Assembly (NCBI GenBank): GCA_947646735.1
Contig: CANTFK010000984.1
Span: forward strand, 1-64,000
Reading direction: 5' to 3'
DNA from: Peronospora farinosa
Lineage: Eukaryota; Oomycota; Peronosporomycetes; Peronosporales; Peronosporaceae
DNA length: 64,000 nucleotides
How positions within the stretch are numbered: the first letter of the stretch is position 1; every line of letters begins with the position of its first letter. The notes under the pieces were generated by a model, which worked only from the letters and a program-made list of their open reading frames with translations, made no database searches and was not told the DNA's origin. This document shows, piece by piece, positions 44,101 through 55,647 of the stretch. Both the position numbers and the translations under genes were made by a program.

Positions 44101-45622
44101 CTCTGGGGGAAAAGGGGGAAAGGATCGCGACGGATACCCTCGTTTCAGTGACACACTTGGATTGCGTAAGTTTTCTTAACAGTGACGGTATGTAGAAGTA
44201 CATGAGACAATTAATTGACAACAATGTGACGAGGTGGGCTCGCAAAGACCGAAGTGGGTGAGGTCATGTCTCGGGCATGCATCTCACGTGGCCACCGGTC
44301 GTGCAAACAGCAGAACAGGGACCGGATGGTAGCGTCTCAACGCCATGCGTCACTCCCAAGTCCGAAGGGCCAGTCGTTGAGGGGAGCGGTGTCCCCGCGC
44401 CACGCGTCAGTACTTCGGCAATCGGACTAGTCAGCTCGATGAACCGCGCAAAGCGGTCATACAGGGGGCTACATCTGCCGTACTTTAGACAAACGCGCCG
44501 CTCGTACGGTCTATAAGATTATGAACAACGGTACACGTCTGCTGCTATGCTGCATCAGCATAGGCGGCCAGCCCCGTACAATCACCGGACTCGTCGAGCA
44601 CCGGCATTGCTAATCAAGCTTAGGAACTATTAGACATCCTGCAACCTCTAAACGATCAAATAAACTCATCTACCTCTCTCTCTATTATCTCTCTTTCTCT
44701 ATACTTGACGAGGTCGGTATATACGGTCGAGATGAAGAGCACCCAATCATGGCAAGTATACTCTTTGTTGGCTGCGCTTACGCATAAAGAGAAACAAGGC
44801 ACCTTAAGTGCCGCAGTTTGTCAGCTGATATCAAACGATCGTACGTATTGCAACGCGTTGCAACGTGGACACTGTAGTGCACAGTTGTAGGATCGCGCCT
44901 TGCCCATCACTTTACCTTTACTTTTGTAATAAATCGTTGCTAAGTGCGGAAATCAGGGCGAATCTTTTCACAGTCGTGTAGCCAGTGTATGTTGTCGAAA
45001 CGTTTGCACGCATTGCCGCCTTAATATAAAGAGACTTTGCCGTAGGTCATGCCCAGCGATGGGAGAAAGATTGTTGCTCTTGGTCTGCGAACCCGAAAGC
45101 TGCATAGAGTCCATTTTCGCGGTGCTTTTGCGTTGTTGCGTCATGGCGAAGTGAATTCTGTGGATGGGTCTATATCATGGCAAATCTCAGCAGCTCAAAC
45201 TTTTGAGAGCCTCTAACTCGCTACCGTTTCCTTTATCGCGACCAGTTGCGAGCAACAGGCACTCGAATGCTGTGACGTGCTGTTCTCGTCGTGTTTAGTT
45301 GGCTAGAACTGTCATTAATCGGATATGTTTATGAAGTTAAAGTGTTACTGTACTTTTGATCGTATCAATCAGGAAACATGCATGACTTTTTTTTAAGAGC
45401 GACACTGAAACAGAAGTGCCTCTTTGTGAGTGTGACAATGTCTTGATGCCAGATTTCTCGGCCCCTCTTCTTTGATCGTACGTTGCCACGCTTGACAACA
45501 CGGCATCTTGGTGTGGTTTACACAATACGCCTGGATCAAAACAGTTTACCCATGAAATAGAATACCGTGCCAACAAGAAGATTTGTTCGAAGACGCGCTC
45601 TCGAGGTCACTGCACGCCATCC
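44101..45622. other. Intergenic between UGP-PGM and capping enzyme (divergent starts)
   Basis: No convincing gene. The part from about 44270 to 44720 contains a TATAAG (near 44511), a 7-bp dyad TATGCTG/CAGCATA (44546-44562) and a CT-rich run with AATAAACTC (44655-44702); it could be a solo LTR, but I found no matching direct repeat. A 55-codon frame at 45049-45216 starts 25 bp after a TTAATATAAA. It has no recognised homology and I do not call it. The region nearest 45622 should contain the capping-enzyme promoter; TCACTGCACG at 45607-45616 is a weak initiator candidate. Confidence 0.5.
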
Positions 45623-47822
45623 ATGTCCAAGCGCGCTCACTCCAAGATTTCATCAGGTAATGTACTTGACAGTATGCTGAGCTCGCTGTCCCGTACGAAT
45701 GAATCGACGTTTACAGCGAAGAAGGCGGAGGCACAGGTGGCGAAACTCACGGCAGGTCGCGGCCAAACCATCACCGTGGACGAAAACTCAGCGGCACCTG
45801 ACACTGCAATCGCTCAATTTCTACTGGATATGCGAGCGCTCATTGATGAGAAGGGCTTTGGTGCCAATGTGGAGGTAGAGCTGCGGCTTGGCCACATCAC
45901 ATCGTGTCTGCAAGAAGCACGCTGTCGCCCATCCCAGGAGGGGGTGGACGCGGCCGTCGTGCTCTCAGACACACAGATCAAAGCTATAGGCGCTAAATTC
46001 AATCCCGGTGTAGCTGAGATGGACTACAAGGGCTTTTTGCGTGGAGTGGAGGGCATGTTGCGAGGAGACGCGTATTCGGAGCACAAGGAAAAACAGGTAG
46101 TGCACAACATGGGGCAGTCGAAGCGCATCGTACAGGAGGTGGACCCACAGACCAACATAAGAGGCAAATCCATGGTACAAGTAAAGGAACGACTTGGCAA
46201 TATTGACGTTTTTATGCCACACTGTCAGTACGACTGTCGCGTGTCCATCTCGTGCGAGTTCCCTTTGCGTGAGCTGGAGGGAGATATGAGTGAAATGCCT
46301 GCAGCTGAGAGTATCCGCCACAAGGACCGCGTGTCGGCAGTCGGACGTGATTTACGTGTAGACCTTACCAAGGTTCTGGAAGAGAGCACGAATAAAAACC
46401 TATTTGAAGTTGAGGTGGAGCTGAGCGAGCCCGCGGTGAATCGATGGCTCAGTCAACCCGATGAAAATGGGCAAAGTTGGAAGAGTGCTATTGAAACGTC
46501 GTCGCTGCTGTGGAAGATGGTAAAGTATTTCATGCCCAATTCGGGCCAGGCATTCAAACGCAATTGGGACTTCCCGGGTGCGACGGAGGTGCAGAATGCT
46601 TACCAAGGGCGACTGGGCATTCGTGGCAAGTTTAGTGGAACAATGCCTGTTGGTTTCGCGCGCTGGCATATTCCGCTTGTGCAAAGTCGCGAGTATTTTG
46701 TTTCAGAGAAGACGGATGGCGTTCGCTACTTCCTCGTTGTGGCTGGCGGCAACACGGTGCTGGTCGATCGCTCCAATTCGCCCTTTACTGCGTCAGGTTT
46801 GGATTTGCTAAAGTTAGTGCTGCCCGAAGGCACAGTGCTCGACGGCGAGCTTGTGGTGAGTTGCCAGGACGACACTAGCTGAATATCCATGACAGAAGTC
46901 GACTACCTGTCATTTCGGCGATACTAACTCGTGATGTTTGATCTGCAGTTCCACCAGAAGGATAAACGCTACGTGTTCATTGTATTCGATATTATTGCGA
47001 CAGGTTCATCAGCTGCAGACTCTCACGTTGACAAGCCATTCGTTGAGCGCCTCCGGATACTGAACGATTTTCTGTCGGAAGAGTGCGATTTTCATTTGCC
47101 ATGTGTAGAATCTACATGCTGTCTAACTTTTGCGTCTACATTTATCCCTTTTGAATTGTAGTGGCCCCTATGCATCGGGCATCCGTGACCTGGACATTAA
47201 TCGCCACGCTATCATGCTTATTTTGCGTAAAAAATGGGTGCACCATCGCCATATCATGGATGTTTTCCGCCAGATTCAGCGTGTGCAGAAGCGTGACCAC
47301 AGTCTTGGTCGCATATACAGTGATGACAAACGTGTGCATTACACGGACGGTATTGTGTTCTGCCCCAACACTAAATACGTGCCGAACACGCACCCAGAAT
47401 ATTTGAAGTGGAAGTGGTCGGATCTCATCACTATAGACTTCCTAGCCACGTTGAACCAGGCAGGTGATGGTGTTCAGTTGTCATGCGGCGGTCCCCGCAA
47501 CTCTCTCGTCGAGCTTGATTCGGTCGTGCGGTTGGACCCAAAGGATGTACCTGTGGTGCTCAAACTCGTCTTGAGAACGCCCAACCGCCAGGCTATCATG
47601 GAATTCGGTTTCAATGCAGATAAGGGACTCTGGAATTACAAGTGCACCCGCCCGGACAAGGATAGTGCCAACTACATCCGTACTGTTCTCGGCTCGCTTG
47701 TAAATATGGCCGAAGGCATTTCGGAGGAGGAGCTGCAGTATCGACTGACGAACCCAAATGGCCAGGAATGGAACAACCACATGAAGCGCCTGCGTCGCTC
47801 ACTGTTAGAGCAGCCCAAGTAA
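45623..47822 (+). CDS. mRNA capping enzyme: fused RNA triphosphatase and guanylyltransferase
   Basis: Proposed CDS is join(45623..46855, 46949..47082, 47162..47822), 675 aa. The N-terminal half resembles the metal-dependent tunnel (Cet1-like/TTM) RNA triphosphatases, with acidic strands E84-V-E86-L-R88 and E262-V-E264-V-E266 and an RHKDRVSAV...RVDLTKV block. The C-terminal half is a guanylyltransferase: K363-T-D-G (motif I, GMP-linked lysine), LDGELV (motif III), YVFIVFDIIA (IIIa), DGIVF (IV) and LKWKWSDLITIDF (V). It would remove the gamma-phosphate and add the GMP cap to nascent mRNA in the nucleus. Intron 1 is 93 nt (GTGAGT...CTGCAG, branch ACTAAC, phase 0). Intron 2 is 79 nt with donor GTGCGA and acceptor TTGTAG; the better-looking GTGTAG donor 20 nt later gives the wrong phase, so this junction is the weak point. 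Confidence 0.88.
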
Positions 47823-48284
47823 GTTCTTATTACTGCATTATTGCTACATGTAGTAGAACAGTAATTAATAATGTGTAGCCAACAATGGATAAAACGAACC
47901 CACTGCAGTTCGCGGAAACCTTGACGAAGGTCAGATAAACAAAGTTAAGAAGTTCAAAAAGTGAACCTTACTTTACACAAGTAAGTGGATCGAACCACGC
48001 ATTGCACGCAGACTTAACATGTAGAGAGCAACAGAAGGAAACAATCAACTTCGTTCCATCCATAACCACAGCAGGATCGCTCTCCCTTAGCCTCGTCAGC
48101 ACTTTCGTGATCTTTCCTTCACTTTTGCCCAGGATCAGGGCTCTATCCATCTCACCAAGTACTCGCCCCAGCTTTATCAAAGAGTAGGGAGAGCAATCAC
48201 CTCTCTCACGAATATAAGCATTCTCAACAACATGGTAGTTCATGCCAGCTTATTGGCACCAAAGGCAGCTCCCTCTCTATACGT
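47823..48284. other. Convergent 3' intergenic region
   Basis: This lies between the 3' ends of the capping enzyme (+) and the bZIP gene (-). A 91-codon minus-strand frame (47968-48243) is open but unrecognised and falls in the expected bZIP 3' UTR. Nothing else is seen. Confidence 0.6.
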
Positions 48285-49684
48285 TCATAGCACACTTCGC
48301 CACAGCTTGTTTAGCAAGTGCATACACGCTTGGTTGTTGGTCACCCACACAATAAACTGCAGCATAGATACAAGACACAAGAGTTAGCAATGAAGCTCAA
48401 TTCAGTCTCGCCGAGGTGTAGCAAACGCTGCCCACTCACCTTGGCGCGTTGGGTAGGGGTAAGGATATTCTGCAGTTTGTCCATCTCCATATCTAGGGTG
48501 GAATTTTTGTTCGTCACTTCCGTCTTGAGCTCTCCCAGTAGTCCCAGGGCGCTTTTAAGATTCTCGCAGATCAGCGAGATCGATCCCCGCTGTTGCTGAA
48601 TCTTCTTTTTCTGTTCCTCGCTCAGCCCCAGCTCCTTCGCCAAAATGACTGGTAGACTGGTCTCGTCCTCCTCGTCCTGCCAAAAGCTGTCATCTTGGCG
48701 AAGGGCCCAGATGCACATCTTCGTTACTTGCGTGGGTAAGAGCAGTCGCTCAATCTGGTGGAGGTGATAGCTCAGCGCCGAGCGACGGCCATGGCCGTAA
48801 TCCGAGTACTTCTCCTTGAAACTTTCAATCTTCTCGGCCAATTCCTTCTCAGAGGCACCACACTGGATCATCTGCTCGAGCTCTTCGCACACGCGGTTCT
48901 TCTCCTTTTCCTCTTGTCGGATGGCCTCTTTTCCAGCCTTCAGCTGTCCACGTAACTCCATATTCTCACGCTCCAGTTGACGGCACCGCTCCTCGACGCC
49001 CAAGATATGCTCTCTCTTGCGGCGTCTACACTCACGTGCCGATTCTCGGTTCCGCTCAAGCTTGAGCTTACGCTGAAGACTAGTCACCTCCCCGGTATTA
49101 TTGTCACTGCCACTACTAGAAGACGATTTCTCCGTCTTGGGCGACTTTGCAGTCAAAGTTGACGTGTCTTTATGAACAGCTTGACGTTTCTGCACCAGTG
49201 CATTGTTTGCGCTCTCAAGATGGCGCAATAAGCCCTCCGTATTGGTCAAACTCTTGGCGTTCAAGTCCTTGGTCATATCCAGCGCCTCCATAGCTGCACG
49301 TTTCTTCCCCCGCTTGGTCTTTACAGGTTTCGTAGGTGCAGACATCGTCGCTGGTGCTGTAGTAGTAGCAGGTGTCATGGCTGGTAATGCTTCCACAACC
49401 GCATCCGTCTGAACAAGAGGTGTCGAAGTCGTTGCATTTAGCGCCAGAGACAGACTCGTGTCGTCTCCAGGGCCAAGCATACGAAATGGATAATCTAGTG
49501 CTTGTGTATGATCTACAACGGAATGACTGCCTATGCTTGTAGGTGCCGACATGTTCTCCGAATTGAATAACAACCACGAAAACATGTCTCGATTCGTAGC
49601 ACCCATAAGCTCCATATCAGCAGTAACATCAACGCTGGCGGTTATTGTGGGGGACGGAGGTACTACGGAAGTAACTTCTTTCAT
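48285..49684 (-). CDS. bZIP transcription factor
   Basis: CDS is complement(join(48285..48356, 48440..49684)), 438 aa. The basic region contains NRESARECRRRK, with the diagnostic Asn (about residue 212) and Arg nine residues on, followed by a short leucine zipper (heptads from HILGVEERCRQLERENMEL). Flanking it are a serine-rich acidic stretch (about 180-200) and a lysine-rich KTKRGKKR patch that may be a nuclear localisation signal. A helical region follows (RSALSYHLHQIERLLLP to LTPTQRAK). The intron is 83 nt: GTGAGT, branch GCTAAC, CTGCAG. It joins AK to a last exon reading FIVWVTNNQACMHLLNKLW and then TGA. The frame is open upstream to 49720 but only from a GTG, so the first ATG (49684) is used. 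Some oomycete bZIPs replace the Asn; this one does not. Target genes are unknown. Confidence 0.9.
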
Positions 49685-50231
49685 CTTTTCGTCCAAATGG
49701 TGGTGACGCGGCGTGCTCACTGATGGCTTTCGTGCTCCAAGTCTTTCTCAGTACTAATTAAATCAGACGGTTGATAGCAGCTGCTCTCGTGCCACCGAAT
49801 AGAAAGTGGTCGGTGGCACGTCTACCCGTTTGGTTCGGATTCGATGAAATCCACCAGTGCCTGATTGCGTGACAATGGCGACGTGGACGACGTGACTTTA
49901 CTCCGATTCGAATTTCTGGTATCTACAGTTACGCTGAAAGTTCGTTATGATCTTGAAGTCACTCACTGTGCTTCAAATGCTTTTTACAGATGCTCAAACA
50001 CTACGATTGATACTACATGGGCAGCCTATGATACATTTGATTCGTATGCTGCGCTAACAACATCCAGCCTTACTTACTAATAGCGGACTTAATCATCGCT
50101 TTCAATGACTTACTCCGCCCTTCATCGACAGTGACGTTATTGCCAGCAAAGCGCGTACTTGTAGAAGGTGGACACTATTTATTGGCCATCAATAATGAAC
50201 TCAGGCTGAGCCACGCACGCCAACCACCAGA

Positions 50232-50259
50232 AATCTGGCGGCTCCATTGGCGCCAGATT
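50232..50259. repeat. 9-bp inverted repeat
   Basis: AATCTGGCG (50232-50240) pairs with CGCCAGATT (50251-50259) across a 10-nt loop. Confidence 0.8.
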
Positions 50260-50341
50260 CCATCAAACGGTGCTGACTACGCAGCCGGCTCTGCAAGCTG
50301 CAAAGGATCATTTACCTGGATCCCCCTGACCGCAACAAAAT

Positions 50342-50370
50342 TCTACTTGCATGCCCGATATGCAAGTAGA
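50342..50370. repeat. 11-bp inverted repeat
   Basis: TCTACTTGCAT (50342-50352) pairs perfectly with ATGCAAGTAGA (50360-50370) across a 7-nt loop. Confidence 0.85.
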
Positions 50371-50957
50371 TTTTTGATCCGACAATGGAGCTCGCCAGTT
50401 GATGAGAGATAAGTCTTTCCCGGAAGTCTACCTTCAGACCTATTACTATAGTATGATGTACATGCAAATGCATAGGCAGATGAGATTGTGATGATCCTCT
50501 GACCACTCATCGTGTGCTCAGCAACGAATCATACAGAACTGTCGCCCGTCTTCCATCCCATCGCATCATTCTATTAACCCACTGTGCCAAAGGCAACGGT
50601 TGGTCGTGTGTACACATAACTTGGGACAAAACGCCGGCGTACTTAGTGAAAGAAAGGAGGTCCGGCTGGTTGATAAAGAAGGTAACGTGAAGGTTGCATG
50701 AACCGGTCAGGATACACAAAAAGTTAGCCCAAATCTTCGGTCAGTCGTTGAGGTTGCACGTATAAGAATTCGACGCGTTGTAAGCACGTCGTCCGATCGT
50801 GGGGTGGAAGGAAGCAACAATTGGCGCAGTCCACATTTACCGCGCGTCAAAGAAAGGCTTGGGTACGTACGTACATACGTACACTCGCAACAGACACTTG
50901 TGTTTTGTATAGAGTTCTCCTCCCCCTTTGCTCTACGTGTCTTCTTTGTTTTTTCTG

Positions 50958-50974
50958 GTCATTTCTGGGGTCGC
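50958..50974 (+). promoter_or_regulatory. Candidate initiator of the AGC kinase gene
   Basis: GTCATTTCTGGGGTCGC matches the TCATTYY half of the oomycete initiator but not the AWTTT half. It lies about 105 bp upstream of the ATG in a pyrimidine-rich leader. Confidence 0.35.
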
Positions 50975-51066
50975 TTATTCGCGTATTCGTCCATCGGTAA
51001 CAGGTTTTTCCGATACATTTTCTTCTTCTTCTTCTTCTCTCTCTCTCTTTTTACTAGATAAAAACC

Positions 51067-52505
51067 ATGGGAAACAAAGGATCTAAAGGTGCCAAGAGTC
51101 TTCGTCCACCTATCAAGAGTGACTCGCGTGGTTTCAAGTTTAGTAATTACGCCAATGGCGGTCGTGATGCTGGCAAAAGTGCCCCTGCTGCACCTTCGAA
51201 CCCATCGAACGGACCTGCATCGGCGTCCGTCCAGTCACAACATACTCAGCAACAGACACAACAAAATCAACAACAGACGGAGGAAGAATGTACGTCTTGA
51301 TCATTTATTTATTGAATTTGATCTAATGTAGAAAGCTCCAACATACTGACGATCTTTCTGTCTCTTTCCTCTTTGATTATTGTGTGATTGTAGCCGATCT
51401 AGAAGACGATGACTCTGGTCCGATTGAACAGGTGACAATTGAAGACATGGACGGCCCTGCACGGCCCCAGACCAAGGTGAACGTAGAAGACTTTGATCTG
51501 CTCAAGGTCTTGGGCAAGGGAAGCTTTGGCAAGGTGATGATGGTACGCAAGAAGGATACCAAGATGATCTACGCCATGAAGACCTTGCGCAAGGCTGCGC
51601 TCGTCAAGCGTAACCAACTACTACACACCAAGACGGAACGCAGCATCTTGCAAAGCATTAAGCACCCGTACCTGACCAGTCTCACATACGCCTTCCAGAC
51701 GCCTGATAAGCTCTACCTTGTCATGGACTATTGCGGTGGTGGTGAGCTTTTCTTCTGGTTGAAGAAGGAACGCCGTTTCTCTCAGCAGAAAGCGCGTCTG
51801 TTTGCCGCTGAGATTATCCTTGCTCTTCAAGAACTACACAAGCACGACATCATTTACCGTGATTTGAAGCCTGAGAACATCCTGCTCGACTTGGAGGGCC
51901 ACATTCGCCTAACAGACTTTGGTCTCTCGAAGGAGGCGGTCACAGGTGCCGGCGCCACCGGTGGCACTAAGACGTTTTGCGGTACGCCTGAGTACCTGGC
52001 CCCAGAGATTCTGGAAAACAAGGGCCACGGCAAGGGTGTGGACTGGTGGAGTCTAGGAACGCTGATCTACGAGATGTTAACGGGTCTCCCGCCCTTTTAC
52101 GACCAGAACATGCAGCGCATGTACGACAAGATCCTGAACGCGCCGCTGCGTTTTCCGTCTTTCATGTCCGCAGAGGCCAAGGACCTGCTCACTGGTTTGC
52201 TGACGCGTAAGGTGTCGGACCGTCTTGGAAGCGGCCCCACGGATGCCGAGGAGATCAAATCCCACCCGTTCTTCAAGGGCATTGACTGGGAAGCTGTTTT
52301 GCGCAAGGAGGTGCAGCCGGAGTTCAAGCCGCCTAACCGGTTGGGTTCCATGGACACGAGCAATTTCGACGTTGAGTTTACTGCTGAAAAGCCAGTGGAT
52401 TCTGTCGTGACTACGACAATGAGCGAGACCCAGCGCAACAAGGCGCAATTTCCTGGTTTTACGTACAACGCGGATACTATCGATGAAGACCATAAGGGCA
52501 ACTAG
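51067..52505 (+). CDS. AGC-family protein kinase with N-myristoylation signal
   Basis: CDS is join(51067..51289, 51394..52505), 444 aa. The intron is 104 nt (GTACGT...TTGTAG) and recreates a Ser codon. The protein starts MGNKGSKGAK, a good N-myristoylation motif (Gly2, Ser6) with nearby lysines, followed by a low-complexity Gln/Ser/Pro linker instead of a PH domain. The kinase domain (about 108-370) has GKGSFG (115-120), the ATP lysine in YAMK (137), catalytic YRDLKPEN (D231), DFG (D249) and activation loop KTFCGTPEYLAPE with the PDK1-type Thr268. The C-terminal tail ends in the hydrophobic motif FPGFTY (Thr431). This is the Akt/S6K/SGK-like layout: phosphorylation at the loop and tail should switch it on. 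Myristate would place it at membranes. Substrates are unknown. Confidence 0.93.
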
Positions 52506-52886
52506 ACCTGCTGCTGCTGAAATTACGAGCTCCTTTGCCACTCTGGCACTTAGATGAAGAGAGATCGGAACTGAAGCAAATCAACAGGACGATTTGGCGG
52601 AAGTAGGTAGACGCATTGTGCGGGAACGTTGCTTCGAGATTGTTCCTGCCTAGTTGTCTGCAAGCAGTAAACGAGTGGCGAGACATGTTTCTTTCATAGT
52701 GTGTGGCCTCGCTTCTCGATCTCTTCCATCCGTTGACCCTTTGTACATGCAAGATGACGAAGAAATAGCTAAGAAAATACAAGATCAATGGACGGGTCAA
52801 TGGTTCTCTGCTTATCATTTTTTGAGATAGCATGTGCGTATATTGAAGCTGACGACATTCGTTGCGCGAAGTAATAAGGCAACAAA
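52506..52886. other. Convergent 3' intergenic region
   Basis: This lies between the kinase stop (+) and the LSG1 stop (-). A 137-codon minus frame crosses it, but it has no domain and overlaps both gene ends. I see no gene here. Confidence 0.6.
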
Positions 52887-55315
52887 TCACGGTCTGTGGG
52901 GTTTCTTCTTGCCGCCCGAGTTGATGTGAACACCGGAAACATCGCCAGGCATGTCAGAGTCTTCATACGGGTTTTTATCGCGTCCCTTGCGTCCCTTACG
53001 GCCGTGCTTCTTCAGTCGCTTGCTTACGACGTGTTTGTCTTCCACGTTCGTGTCAAAATCCAGGCCCTCTTTCTCTGTGTTTGCTTCTCCTGAGGGCATA
53101 GCTTCCTTATCAACACTATCACCAGTGTTCTCGGAAACAATCGGCTCCACAATGTCAGGAAAATGGGCCTTAGCAATCTCATGAATGCCAAAGATAGTTG
53201 GGTCCGAGACCTTCGGCGGAGGGTGGCAATACAGCAGTCGACCGTTTACGTAGTGCCGCAAGATGTCGCGTGCTGCACGTGAAGTGTCAGGCCCGCCTTT
53301 GCCAGTCGTGGTGTAGCCGCGGTTGCGGGCATAAGACTGCAGCAGAAAGAGAGTGAGCGAAATGCATCAGCAACCATCCTAATGGTTGTGTGTTCTTGTA
53401 CGCACCTCCAGAAGCGCGTAAATACCAACGGGATCTGTTTCTTTTGCTGTCTTGGACGTAGGGATCTTGATTCCGTACGTTCGCTCAAAAACTCGCTTCG
53501 GGATACGATGGCACAGAAGTTGACATGGTGCTGTGCAATTTACAAAACCACCCACAGAATTGTCAGGACATACATGAGAAACTAATATACCACGAAACAC
53601 GGCGACGCACAGATATGGTCACGAAGTTGTGAGATAGGCAGCACACCGCAACAGTACATTTCAGCCTTCGAGTTGACAAAGCTTGGGAACACGAGACCGG
53701 GGCAATCACACAGCATAATTTTATCGGACAAAACCATCGTCTACAGGTTAATGTGTAAGATAGACCACGCGTTAAATCATCGTTGCTGAATGAGTATCAG
53801 CCAGACCCATCCGTACCTGGAAGTGTTTAGTCTTGCCAGGGGTAGCACCGACAGCAACACGCTGAGTTTTGTGGGAGTATGTCGACGCACCCAACAATGC
53901 ATTTATCACAGAACTCTTTCCGACATTGGGGAAACCTACCATACCAAACTTGATCAAACCCTGGTCCTTCACTCGCACGCCCACCTCGTCCAGCACCTCC
54001 GTAGCGATTTTGGTCAAATGTTCTAGCAGATCGACACGCGACAACACCGGATACGGGCTGGTCTTCTTGTTCGTACTACCTACTTCTTCCGCAAGCCGCG
54101 TCTCCGCGGGCTTTACTTCATCATATTGGTCGTGGCTCTCGGCATCTCTCTCTTCCTGTCTCAACTTCTTAGCCTCCTCATCAATTTCGTCCTGGGCCTC
54201 CTTGGCTGAGAAGAACACAAAATCTATGTTTTCTGCCTTAAAGTGATCCCCCCAAGTCGTTCTGCAGATAATGAACCGTTAAACACTGCTTAATGCACAT
54301 ATCAGGTTATGACGATGAATTCAGACAACTCACCGTTGGCGTTCGTCCAGAAAATCGGACTTATTCACGATCAAAAGCGTGCGTCGCAGCATTTCACCCT
54401 CTTTCGCATACGCATCAAGGTCTACTGATCTGTAAAAATGCAGTTAACATCAACAGAGAATGCATGCGTTGTAGTCTACAAGTTCGTACCGGTAGAACAG
54501 TGGATTGCGAGCGTCCACAATTTGCACCATGATATCACTTCGCTCGCGAACGTGCCACAATTGACGCCACACTTCCAGATTCTTCTCAAACGGAGTTACC
54601 TCTAAATGATCAGATGAAGCCTCCAATCTGCATCAAATAGCAACAATCATCAGTGTTACACACTCAGATAATAAGATCCACTACTCACAAGGCAATATCA
54701 CGGCGCCATTCGAGAAAGCTCTCCTTCTCCAATCGATTCAGTTCTTCAGCCGTTGTCGACGTGTCCCACTTTGGACGACGTGGCACTTTCATCTCTGCAA
54801 AGGTCATTTCTGGCACCACCTTCTTCTCCTTCCTATACTCAAAGACAAGACAAGACACGCAAGTCAGTCAATCAGTTCCAATCTGCATCGATTCTGCAGA
54901 TCAATAACACTCTCTTGGACGTACTCAATCAATTGTGGCCCTGCATCCGCTTCATCCATGAGCAGAATACTCTCTTTTACAGCCGTGAACTCCCGATTGG
55001 CCAGCACGGCACTCGCTAAGAAATCATCCTGCAATCATAAGATCATACAAAGAGACAGTCATTAGAACTTGGTCTACAATCTCGTTTTCTCCTGTTGCTG
55101 CTGTAAAATTGCTTTGCAAAGTGATCACGCACCAAGGACGAGCCTTCGAGGTACGAGGCCAATGCGACAGACGCGTCTCCACCATCTCGTTCAGACACGT
55201 GCTTTCCAGCACTTGATGCAACATCCTTTGTATTAACAGGTGATGTTTTCTTCTGTGTGCGCAATAGAGCGTCTCCCAATCCGCCCTTCTTGACCTTTGC
55301 ACCAGTACGACCCAT
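52887..55315 (-). CDS. LSG1: LSG1, circularly permuted GTPase of 60S subunit maturation
   Basis: Nine exons: complement(join(52887..53336, 53406..53530, 53611..53740, 53817..54261, 54334..54429, 54490..54627, 54689..54832, 54925..55028, 55133..55315)), 604 aa. All eight introns (60-104 nt) are GT-AG and keep phase. Exon 1 starts MGRTGAKVKKGGLGDALL. The GTPase motifs come in permuted order: LIVNKSDFL (G4), then GFPNVGKSS (G1), then DCPGLVFPSF (G3), with VQIVDARNPL before them. The tail is basic (KRLKKHGRKGRKGRDKN). In yeast and humans LSG1 releases the export adaptor NMD3 from cytoplasmic 60S subunits. Length matches the family (about 640-660 aa). It is the most intron-rich gene in the window. 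The last exon carries the YVNGRLLYCHPPP block typical of the family end. Confidence 0.95.
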
Positions 55316-55647
55316 TTCTGATGCTAATCAAGTTAATGGAGCAAGCAGTAGAAAGTGTGGGCCACATATAGAACGGTTTTTTTTGACTTTTCAAAAAAGT
55401 ACCTTCGTAAAAAAACATTATCCGGATAATCCAGCCTACCCCTACCCGTCGTAACGTCTACAAAGGCACAACATTTTTCGATACTTTCAGGCCATCATAC
55501 GTATCTTGCAATTTATATATAACGGTGCCATTCAAAGCAATCTGATACTGTAAACTGTAAACTGCAATTCAATAGCGACTGCCTTGGACGTACCAACACC
55601 AGCATCCTTCAGTAGAGTAAACAGAATCAATACTGTACCCGAGCTTT
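55316..55647. other. Intergenic between LSG1 start and snurportin end
   Basis: It should contain the LSG1 promoter. I see a T8 run and the near-palindrome ACTTTTCAAAAAAGT (about 55386-55400), but no clear initiator and no gene. Confidence 0.5.

Larger units (their letters stand above)
49685..51066. other. Intergenic with hairpins and kinase 5' leader
   Basis: No gene is recognised in 1.38 kb between divergent genes. Two strong hairpins lie at 50232-50259 and 50342-50370, possibly remnants of a small repeat. A GTAC-rich microsatellite lies at about 50862-50882 and a CTT/CT-rich run at about 51019-51052, just before the kinase start. Small open frames here have no conserved features. Confidence 0.5.

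Noticed and set aside
43997..44245. 83-residue N-terminal extension of the UGP-PGM frame
   Set aside because: The oomycete initiator at 44082-44100 lies inside it, and homology starts at the Met at 43996.
44270..44720. Solo LTR
   Set aside because: TATA-like and A-rich signals are suggestive, but no second copy, target duplication or TG...CA ends could be shown.
47103..47161. Alternative 59-nt second intron of the capping enzyme (donor GTGTAG)
   Set aside because: It leaves the downstream conserved frame out of phase; the donor at 47083 restores it.
47968..48243. 91-codon minus-strand frame downstream of bZIP
   Set aside because: Lies after the bZIP stop, unrecognised, probably 3' UTR.
52477..52890. 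137-codon minus-strand frame between kinase and LSG1
   Set aside because: Overlaps the coding ends of both genes and has no domain.
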